DNA of 12,262 nucleotides. Origin: Francisellaceae bacterium UBA6186 (GTDB lineage: Bacteria > Pseudomonadota > Gammaproteobacteria > UBA6186 > Azoamicaceae). The DNA lies in NCBI GenBank assembly GCA_002422785.1, contig DITK01000024.1:1-12262 (forward strand). The letters are read 5' to 3'. Shown here in pieces: positions 1 through 6,809 of this stretch (the first letter of the stretch is position 1; every line of letters starts with the position of its first letter). The translations under genes and the position numbers were made by a program. Below the pieces are notes generated by a model, which made no database searches, was not told the origin of the DNA, and worked only from the letters and a program-made list of their open reading frames with translations.

Positions 1-317
1 TCGCACCATCCATCTGCGCCGCACCTGTTATCATGTTCTTAACATAATCTGCGTGCCCCGGACAATCTACGTGCGCATAATGACGCTCTTTTGAACGATA
101 CTCTACATGCGAGGTGGAAATCGTTATTCCCCTTTCTTTTTCTTCCGGAGCTTTGTCTATTTCATCAAACTTTCTTTTTTCTCCACCATAAGTGTTGGCC
201 ATAACTGTCGTTATAGCAGCTGTTAATGTTGTTTTACCGTGATCAACGTGCCCTATAGTACCAACATTTATATGTGGTAAATCTCTTTCAAATTTAGTCT
301 TAACACCAGATGACATT
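1..317 (-). CDS. tuf: Elongation factor Tu, N-terminal part (gene cut by window edge)
   Basis: EF-Tu is the GTPase that carries aminoacyl-tRNA to the ribosomal A site. Only the first 105 codons are present; the rest lies beyond position 1. The ATG start gives MSSGVKTKFERDLPHINVGT, followed by the P-loop GHVDHGKT (residues 22-29), the switch I segment ERGITIST, HVEY, and the G3 motif DCPGHADYV with the catalytic His, then KNMITGAAQMDGA. This matches bacterial EF-Tu throughout, except for a slightly different, longer N-terminal stretch before the P-loop. A GGGAGAG ribosome binding site lies about 8 nt upstream. The gene begins 20 bp after the end of fusA, so it is the last visible gene of the str operon. 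The 120 bases nearest the window edge are about 49% GC, richer than most of the window. Confidence 0.97.
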
Positions 318-337
318 TTAAATCTCTCCCAAAAAAT

Positions 338-2446
338 CTAAGACGAACGTTCTTTAATAATTGCGGCAGCTATACTAGAAGGAGCTTCTACATACCTATT
401 AAACTCCATACTATAGCTAGCCCTACCTTGACTAATAGACCTAACATCTGTTGCGTAACCAAACATCTCTGACAATGGTACTTCAGCTTTAATTTGTTTA
501 CCAACTGGACCATCATCCATACCCTGAATAATACCCCTGCGACGATTTAAATCACCAACCACATCACCCATATATTCTTCTGGAGTAGTAACCTCAACCT
601 TCATTACCGGTTCTAAAATAACCGCACCAGCTTTTAAAGCACCAGCTTTAAAACACTGCGATCCTGCAATTTTAAATGCTATTTCGCTCGAGTCAACATC
701 ATGATATGAACCATCAAATAAAGTTACCTGAACATCAAGCACTGGATAACCAGCCAAAACTCCATTTTGGGTTTGTTCCAGAACACCTTTTTGTACAGCA
801 GGAACATATTCTTTAGGAATCGCCCCACCAACAATATTATTAATAAATTTAAATCCACTACCTCTTGCGCCTGGCTCAATTTTTAACCAAACATGCCCGT
901 ACTGACCTCTACCACCAGTTTGCCTAATATATTTGCCTTCTTGTTCAATAGACTTAGTAATTGCTTCTCTATAAGCAACTTGCGGTTTACCAACATTGGC
1001 ACTAACACCAAACTCACGCAACATTCTATCAACAATAATTTCCAAATGTAACTCACCCATACCAGCAATAATTGTTTGGCCAGATTCTTCGTCAGTTTTA
1101 ACCCTAAAAGAAGGATCTTCTTGAGCTAATCTACCTAAGGCAATCCCCATTTTTTCTTGATCTTGCTTAGTCTTAGGCTCTACTGCTACACTAATAACTG
1201 GCTCTGGAAACTCCATACGTTCTAATACTATGGCTTTATCTGGATCACTCAAAGTATCTCCAGTAGTTGTGTATTTTAATCCTATAGCTGCAACAATGTC
1301 GCCAGCATACGCTTCTTTAATTTCTTCACGATTATTAGCATGCATTTGCAATAACCGGCCAAAACGTTCTTTTTTATCTTTAACCGTATTAATAGCAGAG
1401 TCACCAGACTTTAATATACCAGAATAAATTCTCAAATATGTTAAAGTTCCAACGTATGGATCGGTTGCAATTTTAAATGCCAGGGCCGAAAATGGCTGCT
1501 CATCAGAAGCAAGACGCTCTACATGAGTTTCTCCATCCATCAATAATCCCTGAATCGGAGGAACATCTAATGGAGAAGGCATATAATCTAATATCGCATC
1601 CAACATGGCCTGAACACCCTTATTTTTAAAGGCTGAACCACACAATACCGGCACAATTTCATTTTTTAATGTAAGATGACGAATCGCTTGTTTAATTTCT
1701 TCTATCGACAACTCTGATTCATTTAAATATTTTTCCATTAATTCTTCTGAAGTTTCAGCAGCAGCTTCTAAAATTTTTTCTCGCATTTCTTGCGACTGTT
1801 GTAAAAGTTCAGCAGGAATTTCTTTTAATTCAAAACGCATACCCTGACTATCGTTATCCCAATAGATAGCTTTCATTCTGACAAGATCAATCACCCCTAA
1901 AAAATTTTCTTCAGCTCCTATTGGTAATTGAATAGGTAACGGATTTGCACCTAAATGACTTTTAATTTGCCCAACAACTCTTAAAAAATTAGCACCGGCT
2001 CTATCCATTTTATTGACAAAAGCTATACGTGGTACATGATACTTATTTGCTTGACGCCAAACAGTTTCTGATTGAGGCTCTACCCCGCCAACCGCACAGA
2101 ACACCGCACAAGCACCATCTAAAACTCTTAAAGAACGCTCTACTTCAATCGTAAAATCTACGTGACCAGGAGTATCTATGATATTAATTCGATGTTCAGG
2201 GTAAGAACCATCCATACCACGCCAACGACAAGTTGTAGCAGCAGAGGTAATGGTAATTCCACGCTCTTGCTCTTGAACCATCCAGTCCATGACTGCGGCA
2301 CCTTCGTGCACTTCCCCCATTTTGTGAGAAACACCGGTATAATACAAAACTCTTTCTGTAGTAGTAGTTTTACCTGCATCTATATGAGCCATAATACCAA
2401 TATTACGGTATCTTTCAATTTTTGTTTTACGCGCCAATACAGACAC
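338..2446 (-). CDS. fusA: Elongation factor G (EF-G)
   Basis: EF-G is the cytoplasmic GTPase that drives tRNA-mRNA translocation and, with RRF, ribosome recycling. At 702 residues it matches the usual length (about 700; E. coli 704). The G domain has the P-loop AHIDAGKTT (20-28), switch I ERGITITSAATT (61-72), the G3 motif DTPGHVDF (91-98, catalytic His94) and NKMD (145-148). Domain II/III sequence follows (LTYLRIYSG, AGMGELHLEI), then domain IV (GRGQYGHVW, GGAIPKEY) and domain V (MKVEVTTPEEYMGDVVGDLN, YATDVRSISQGR). It is canonical EF-G1. The start is a GTG with AGAGG 5 nt upstream; the product begins MSVLARK. The gene lies 24 bp after rpsG and 20 bp before tuf, all co-directional, as in the standard str operon. 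Confidence 0.98.
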   Translation of the reverse strand: MSVLARKTKIERYRNIGIMAHIDAGKTTTTERVLYYTGVSHKMGEVHEGAAVMDWMVQEQERGITITSAATTCRWRGMDGSYPEHRINIIDTPGHVDFTIEVERSLRVLDGACAVFCAVGGVEPQSETVWRQANKYHVPRIAFVNKMDRAGANFLRVVGQIKSHLGANPLPIQLPIGAEENFLGVIDLVRMKAIYWDNDSQGMRFELKEIPAELLQQSQEMREKILEAAAETSEELMEKYLNESELSIEEIKQAIRHLTLKNEIVPVLCGSAFKNKGVQAMLDAILDYMPSPLDVPPIQGLLMDGETHVERLASDEQPFSALAFKIATDPYVGTLTYLRIYSGILKSGDSAINTVKDKKERFGRLLQMHANNREEIKEAYAGDIVAAIGLKYTTTGDTLSDPDKAIVLERMEFPEPVISVAVEPKTKQDQEKMGIALGRLAQEDPSFRVKTDEESGQTIIAGMGELHLEIIVDRMLREFGVSANVGKPQVAYREAITKSIEQEGKYIRQTGGRGQYGHVWLKIEPGARGSGFKFINNIVGGAIPKEYVPAVQKGVLEQTQNGVLAGYPVLDVQVTLFDGSYHDVDSSEIAFKIAGSQCFKAGALKAGAVILEPVMKVEVTTPEEYMGDVVGDLNRRRGIIQGMDDGPVGKQIKAEVPLSEMFGYATDVRSISQGRASYSMEFNRYVEAPSSIAAAIIKERSS

Positions 2447-2470
2447 ACTAACCTCTTTTTTTATTTAAAA

Positions 2471-2974
2471 TTAATATTTACTAAAATGCGAAAATGCTTT
2501 ATTAGCAGCCGCCATACGGTGAGTATCTTCTCTTTTACCCACAGCGCCACCTTTACCTTTACTGCCACCGGTAGAACTATTTTCATCAGAAGCATCTATT
2601 AATTCACCAGCTAAACGCTTAGTCATCCCCTTTTCACCACGCTTTCTAGCGTAACTTATGATCCAACGCATAGCTAAAGCCATTGCCCTAGCAGAATTAA
2701 CTTCGATAGGAACCTGGAAAGTAGCCCCACCAACACGCCTAGCTTTAATTTCCACAACTGGAGATACATGCTCTAAAGCTTTTTTAAATACTAACAATGA
2801 ATCTTCAGCCTTGGCTTTTTCTTTAATAACTTTAAATGCACCATATACTACTTTTTCTGCTATGGCTTTCTTGCCTCTACTCATGACACAATTAATAAAT
2901 TTAGCAACAATTTGATCATGATAAAGTGGATCTGGTTGAATTTTTCTTTTTTCCGCTACCCTTCTTCTTGACAT
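2471..2974 (-). CDS. rpsG: 30S ribosomal protein S7, with a short internal insertion
   Basis: S7 binds the 3' major domain of 16S rRNA, nucleates assembly of the 30S head and contacts the E-site tRNA. The family signature is clear: MSRRRVAEKR, DPLYHDQIVAKFIN, LEHVSPVVEIKARRVGGATF (residues 68-86), QVPIEV, and the C-terminal KREDTHRMAAANKAFSHF. The length is 167 residues, against about 156 for the common form. The excess comes mainly from about 9 Ser/Gly/Thr-rich residues around 131-139, between ELIDA and GGAVGKRED, where relatives have a short AAENKG-type turn. The ATG lies only 6 bp after the rpsL stop, with a purine-rich GGGG stretch upstream inside the end of rpsL, which suggests translational coupling. 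In E. coli, S7 represses its own operon; no such site can be assigned here. Confidence 0.97.
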   Translation of the reverse strand: MSRRRVAEKRKIQPDPLYHDQIVAKFINCVMSRGKKAIAEKVVYGAFKVIKEKAKAEDSLLVFKKALEHVSPVVEIKARRVGGATFQVPIEVNSARAMALAMRWIISYARKRGEKGMTKRLAGELIDASDENSSTGGSKGKGGAVGKREDTHRMAAANKAFSHFSKY

Positions 2975-2980
2975 GATTAT

Positions 2981-3370
2981 TTATTTCCCCTTTGCGCCTT
3001 TTTTATCAACTTTAGCACCATACACAGAACGAGCTTTTTTACGCCCTTTAACACCAGCAGCATCGTGACTACCACGAACTACCCTATATCTAACCCCTGG
3101 CAAATCTCTTACCCGGCCGCCATGCACTAAAACTACAGAGTGTTCTTGTAAATTATGACCTTCCCCACGAATATATGCAGTTACTTCATGGCCATTGGTT
3201 AACCGCACCCTACATACCTTACGCAAAGCTGAATTAGGTTTTTTAGGAGTCTGAGTATATACCCTTAAACACACTCCACGCTTTTGAGGACAACCCTCTA
3301 GGGCTGGCGTTTTGCACCTTTCTTTTACTCTTTGCCTACCATCTCTAACCAATTGGTTAATAGTTGCCAT
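2981..3370 (-). CDS. rpsL: 30S ribosomal protein S12
   Basis: S12 lies at the 30S/50S interface beside the decoding centre and controls tRNA selection accuracy. The protein has 129 residues: PALEGCPQKRGVC, TPKKPNSALRKVCRVRL (41-57), GEGHNLQEHSVV, GGRVRDLPGVRY (84-95) and GVKGRKKARSVYG. The ATG at 3370 was chosen because GGAG lies 7 nt upstream and the product then begins MATINQLVR as in relatives; a TTG four codons earlier is the only longer option. Lys43 is retained, but residue 88 is Arg where most bacteria have Lys. Asp89, the residue methylthiolated by RimO in E. coli, is present. The C-terminus has a short Lys/Gly-rich extension. This is the first gene of the str operon, with a promoter candidate about 90 bp upstream. 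Confidence 0.97.
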   Translation of the reverse strand: MATINQLVRDGRQRVKERCKTPALEGCPQKRGVCLRVYTQTPKKPNSALRKVCRVRLTNGHEVTAYIRGEGHNLQEHSVVLVHGGRVRDLPGVRYRVVRGSHDAAGVKGRKKARSVYGAKVDKKGAKGK

Positions 3371-3465
3371 TAAAAACTCCAAACTTAAAATTTTATTTTA
3401 AAAGGATAATAAAACTACCCTACAAAAAAAATAAAAACATAATATTATAATTTCAAAACTGCAGA

Positions 3466-3494
3466 AGTTTACCGCATCGAACAAATACTGTCAA
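3466..3494 (-). promoter_or_regulatory. Candidate sigma70 promoter of the str operon
   Basis: Read on the - strand, a perfect -35 TTGACA (3494-3489) is followed after exactly 17 nt by TAAACT (3471-3466), which matches 4 of 6 bases of the -10 consensus. Transcription would begin near 3459 and give an untranslated leader of about 90 nt before rpsL. The rest of the 3383-3643 intergenic stretch is A/T-rich and holds no other convincing signal except the hairpin at 3602-3634. Assigning it to rpsL is inferred from position and orientation. Confidence 0.6.
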
Positions 3495-3601
3495 ACTTGT
3501 TTTAATATAATAAAAATTTCGTTAATCAACTAAATATAAAATGATTGAATCTTAAAAATATTTATACCCATATTATCACGAAGAAAAATTGTTGTATAGA
3601 T

Positions 3602-3634
3602 GCAATACAGCGTAACATAGCTATGTTGTATTAC
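3602..3634 (-). terminator. Imperfect hairpin after the PDE-like gene, possible terminator
   Basis: The arms at 3602-3609 and 3627-3634 pair over 8 bp (one G-U), and 3615-3620 pairs with 3621-3626, with a 5-nt bulge at 3610-3614. The centre aacatagctatgtt is a perfect palindrome. On the - strand the hairpin starts about 10 nt after the stop of the 500-codon gene. A T-run on that strand follows about 15 nt later, which is rather far for a classical intrinsic terminator. It could instead be a small palindromic repeat. Confidence 0.4.
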
Positions 3635-3643
3635 GTTGACCGT

Positions 3644-5146
3644 CTACCTGGGTCGCCTAGTTGTAGTACTTGGATGTGCCTTATTATTATGTTCTGCTAA
3701 AATCTTTTTAATTTCGCCACTGCTAATGGTATCAGGTGCAAAATTAACTAATAACTTATCTTGTTCAATACGCTCTATTAGTGCTGTTATCATAGGCACA
3801 GTAAATGCTTCATTAGGCTGAATTATTAATGGATTCTGCTGATTATGTTGACCTTGTTTAATTAACTCTGCTAATACCACCATAATAGTAGCTGATAATT
3901 GATCTTTACTTAAAGTGCTAGCATTGTCAGACAAAGGAAATTCTATACAATTTTGTTTAATATTAATTATTTGACTAGATGAATCTTGCTTGGCAACAAT
4001 ATGACCTGTTTGATTAGATTGATGATCCGCAATAAATGTAAATTGCGAGTTATTTGTAAAAACTTTGCCCCAATCACAAGCAGTTATTAATGAATTATCC
4101 GGCATATTTAAGCGGGCAGATTTTTCATCCGGTAACTCGGTTTTTTGTAATACTTTTAGGCCTTTGCGGTCTATATAATCATTAATATATTTTTGCATCA
4201 TCCCATAAGGATCTTCGCTATATTCAAAATCTAATTTCATATTATGATCCCATTCAGGACTAACAGTATTTGTTTTCAAAAAGCCAGGTGGAGCTTTACT
4301 AATTTTAATCGGACATCCAGAAGAGTCTAAATCGCCTTCTGCAGCAAGCAATTGATGGATATCCAGCATTAAATTATTTAGGTTGTCTTTATTACTTTGT
4401 ATTTTTCTTGTTGCAGGAACAGAAAAATACTTGACAGGGATTCCATTAAATTCCTCTTTACACCTCATAACGTCTAACCTATCTGCATAACCAATTAAAT
4501 CCCTAATGTAATTAAAATTTTCATAATTTCCTTCTTGAATACCTAACTCATCAGTTACATATGTCTTAAAAGCTGCTGCGTCCTCCTTCCCACCCTTATA
4601 TCTAGCAGCATTAGCAAAAAATCTTGCAACTCTGTCACCAACACCTCTCGACACTAAAAAATCATAACAATTTTCTGCACTACGATGATCCCAGTAATCT
4701 GTCCCCTCATTTTCTCTAGCAGAATCATGAAAAAAGGCAGCAAATTTAGTTAACATTAAAACATCTTCTGACTTAATTTTAAAAAATTTGGCTACTGAAT
4801 CAACAGCTGTTTCAGGAAATTGGTCTGGAGAACCATCTGTATTTACTATTTTCTTGACTCTAAAACGATGCAACATATCCGTATATATTGCGACCCTAGT
4901 AGCATGCCGTAGCCCGTGAATTCCCCTAACGCATTTGCCCGATCTAACAGGATTAATGAACTTTGCGCTCGGCTTTAATAGCTGTTCGAATTGCCTATTC
5001 TGTAAATTTGTTGGCTTCATAGAACCATCGGTTGGCATCATTGGTTGTAAATAGGTTCTATCTGCTATAAACTTAATTTCCCTGTTAAAATTTGCACGTA
5101 AACTATCAAGCGCAGTGTTTTGCTTATTAATATTGCTTGCCGACAT
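3644..5146 (-). CDS. Predicted effector with SidE/Dup-like phosphodiesterase (HD-like) domain
   Basis: This is a 500-residue, apparently soluble protein with no signal peptide or membrane segment. Residues about 60-245 carry an HD-like metal-dependent phosphohydrolase pattern: RGIHGLRHATRVAIY (74-88; His77, His81, Arg84), FFHDSARENEGTDYW (138-152; His140-Asp141, Glu146), then HRSAENC (154-160) and YADRLDVMRC (220-229; Asp222, Asp225). I recognise the spacing and the HDSAR/E-G-D and D..DVMR blocks as resembling the phosphodiesterase domain of Legionella SidE-family effectors and the stand-alone DupA/DupB enzymes, which process ADP-ribosylated or phosphoribosyl-linked ubiquitin. No mono-ADP-ribosyltransferase or deubiquitinase domain is visible. 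Residues about 250-500 are unassigned; the C-terminus is polar and ends in TTTRRPR. It diverges across 59 bp from a glycosyltransferase-like gene. An AGGGA lies about 9 nt before the ATG. The resemblance is from memory, so the exact family and host target are unproven; a generic HD phosphohydrolase is the alternative. Confidence 0.6.
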   Translation of the reverse strand: MSASNINKQNTALDSLRANFNREIKFIADRTYLQPMMPTDGSMKPTNLQNRQFEQLLKPSAKFINPVRSGKCVRGIHGLRHATRVAIYTDMLHRFRVKKIVNTDGSPDQFPETAVDSVAKFFKIKSEDVLMLTKFAAFFHDSARENEGTDYWDHRSAENCYDFLVSRGVGDRVARFFANAARYKGGKEDAAAFKTYVTDELGIQEGNYENFNYIRDLIGYADRLDVMRCKEEFNGIPVKYFSVPATRKIQSNKDNLNNLMLDIHQLLAAEGDLDSSGCPIKISKAPPGFLKTNTVSPEWDHNMKLDFEYSEDPYGMMQKYINDYIDRKGLKVLQKTELPDEKSARLNMPDNSLITACDWGKVFTNNSQFTFIADHQSNQTGHIVAKQDSSSQIINIKQNCIEFPLSDNASTLSKDQLSATIMVVLAELIKQGQHNQQNPLIIQPNEAFTVPMITALIERIEQDKLLVNFAPDTISSGEIKKILAEHNNKAHPSTTTRRPR

Positions 5147-5179
5147 AGACTATTCCCTGTATTATCCTGTATGTTGAAG

Positions 5180-5185
5180 ATTATA
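5180..5185 (-). promoter_or_regulatory. Candidate -10 box in the divergent intergenic region
   Basis: The 59-bp gap between the divergent PDE-like and glycosyltransferase-like genes holds a perfect TATAAT on the - strand, about 34 nt before the - strand ATG. No good -35 is found at the right distance, where the sequence already enters the + strand gene. On the + strand the overlapping TATAAA (5184-5189) would leave a leader of only about 10 nt. The two genes could therefore share one regulatory region. An activator binding site could replace the missing -35, but none can be named. Confidence 0.35.
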
Positions 5186-5205
5186 TAAACCATTAAAGGG
5201 TTAAT

Positions 5206-6624
5206 ATGCATAATTTTTATAATTTCTCAATATGGCTTGGCGGTGAACCGCCCCTGCAACTTTTTGAAAATATGGCAAAGCTATATTCGTCTTATAAACA
5301 ACAATTTAGTAAAGATCAAAATGCTATCATACCTCTGGTCATTTTAGATCCATCTGCCGTTAATAGTTTACTTTTACAAAAAAATATTTTTTCCCGAGGA
5401 TTTATTACCCTATTACCAAAAGAAGATTTAGTAATTACTAAGATGGAAGATCCTAATTTTATCTCTAATATTTTACAAACATCAACCATAAAAGACCATA
5501 TATCTCACGTACTAATAATCAATTCACATGGAAATTTTAATATATCCTATATCCCCATAATATGTTTTGATTTTCAACAAAGCCTAATAGAGGACTATCA
5601 CACCACACTTATAAGCCTATTGCCTGATTTTAAATATCAATCAATGAAGTGGCGTTTATTGCCATTTACCGCCATAGATCGTCTGTTACAAAAACATAAA
5701 TTTGTTGCAGCGGCAGATCGACTAAGACTATTAATGTTGGTAATATTAAAAAATGCCCTTTATTGTGATATTACTAAAATTTCTCCTGCTATTGGATTAA
5801 CACCAAGAATGATCGATAATTGTACATCAGAGTATGGAACAGGAATTACTGCGGGAAGTTCATGTGAAAATCAATCTATTTTTTCTACTGATGTAAACAA
5901 GGCGCTTATAATATTAGTCAACACTTGCTACCCTTTTACACTAGAAATACCTTGTCCTGCAGTTGAAAATAATGAACCAATCTCTTACCAAAAACCTTTA
6001 GTATCACCAATCGAGCTAGAACAAATAAATGTAATGCTATGTAACTTTCGTACCGAACTAATGTCTGTGATAGCTAGTCAAATAAACTCTGTAGCAACAT
6101 TTAAACAATTTGTGGCTAATAGTGGGAGTATAACTGATTCTATAAATCCTGAATTATTAAATAAATGGAGAGAATTTAATAGTTTATCAATTGATGAGGC
6201 ATTCTCTCGTTATAGTGTAGCGATGACTAGGAATAGGAATCCACAATTATATAATAGTTTAATTAAACATGGTTTAGATCCATGGGGCAGCTCTTTTAAA
6301 GGAACTAGTTCTCATCCAGCTTTATCTTTTCATCGAAATTTAATATATTCAGGTGAAAAAATATACCAACAACGAAATATCCCTACCGAATCACAACAAT
6401 CAGATCCTATATATTTATCTGTTATAAATATGCTCGCTCGTATGCAGCAATCATTAGGCATAACCAATATAAATATAATAGATATGGAATCTTTAGCAGA
6501 ATATGCTTATAAAATCTATAATCAATTAGAAATTAACTATGAAGATGACTGCCAAATATCTTTGATTTTAAAAAATACTGCAACAGGCCAAGTTCAAGCT
6601 TATAGACCACGCTTCAAAATGTAA
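5206..6624 (+). CDS. Predicted effector, DXD-type sugar-binding glycosyltransferase-like protein
   Basis: This is a 472-residue soluble protein without a signal peptide. The N-terminus FSIWLGGEPPLQLFENM (7-23) resembles the opening strand of GT-A enzymes of the DXD sugar-binding group (TcdA/TcdB-like and related Legionella effectors), normally written IHFIWxG..P....N. Residues 168-178 (AAADRLRLLML) match the A..SD.LRL..L helix that binds the nucleotide sugar in that group. LYCDITKI (185-192) lies where YLDxD is expected, and ENQSIFSTD (221-229) resembles the following N..I..S segment. The second Asp of DXD is Thr190. The C-terminal half (about 260-472) is unassigned and probably helical. AAAGGG 5 nt before the ATG supports the start. 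The partner gene diverges upstream, and an antitoxin-like gene follows after 2 bp. The function would be glycosylation of a host protein, which is inferred from the fold resemblance only. Confidence 0.55.
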   Translation: MHNFYNFSIWLGGEPPLQLFENMAKLYSSYKQQFSKDQNAIIPLVILDPSAVNSLLLQKNIFSRGFITLLPKEDLVITKMEDPNFISNILQTSTIKDHISHVLIINSHGNFNISYIPIICFDFQQSLIEDYHTTLISLLPDFKYQSMKWRLLPFTAIDRLLQKHKFVAAADRLRLLMLVILKNALYCDITKISPAIGLTPRMIDNCTSEYGTGITAGSSCENQSIFSTDVNKALIILVNTCYPFTLEIPCPAVENNEPISYQKPLVSPIELEQINVMLCNFRTELMSVIASQINSVATFKQFVANSGSITDSINPELLNKWREFNSLSIDEAFSRYSVAMTRNRNPQLYNSLIKHGLDPWGSSFKGTSSHPALSFHRNLIYSGEKIYQQRNIPTESQQSDPIYLSVINMLARMQQSLGITNINIIDMESLAEYAYKIYNQLEINYEDDCQISLILKNTATGQVQAYRPRFKM

Positions 6625-6626
6625 TA

Positions 6627-6809
6627 ATGGACCATAAAAATACGTTGATTAAATATCCAATATGGAAATTACAAGAAGCAAAAACAAAGCTTACTCAGCT
6701 TATAAAAGAAACAAATTTAGAACCACAAATAATCCCCAGGAATGATATTAATGAAACTGTTGTTATTTTAAGCATGGAAAAATATCAACGTGCTTTAATT
6801 ACTATTTAA
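6627..6809 (+). CDS. Phd/YefM-family antitoxin-like protein without adjacent toxin
   Basis: This 60-residue protein contains PIWKLQEAKTKLTQLIKE (11-28) followed by PQIIPRND...VVILSMEKYQRA. That is the order seen in Phd/YefM antitoxins: W.L.EAK..L..L....... P..I.R......VV.S...Y. The family's N-terminal half normally dimerises and binds operator DNA, and the C-terminal tail neutralises a Doc- or RelE-type toxin. Here the protein ends almost immediately after the DNA-binding domain, so the toxin-binding tail is missing. The next gene is zapA, so no toxin is present. The ATG lies 2 bp after the stop of the glycosyltransferase-like gene and has no Shine-Dalgarno of its own, which suggests translational coupling. 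It may be a remnant, a solitary regulator, or an antidote to a toxin elsewhere. The family call is by motif only. Confidence 0.65.
   Translation: MDHKNTLIKYPIWKLQEAKTKLTQLIKETNLEPQIIPRNDINETVVILSMEKYQRALITI

Noticed and set aside
883..1427. Short open frames overlapping fusA in other frames
   Set aside because: They lie wholly inside the certain EF-G gene, lack ribosome binding sites and have no family resemblance.
2162..2602. 146-codon open frame on the + strand
   Set aside because: It lies antisense across the fusA/rpsG junction and both of those are certain genes; the product is low-complexity Phe/Ser/Thr-rich with no recognisable motif.
3371..3382. Upstream TTG start for rpsL adding four residues
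   Set aside because: The ATG at 3370 has a GGAG at ideal distance and gives the usual MATINQLVR start of S12.
5147..5205. Possible PmrA- or CpxR-type regulator box for effector genes
   Set aside because: The A/T-rich gap contains TTAAT-like strings, but no paired repeat with the correct spacing could be seen, so no regulator is named.
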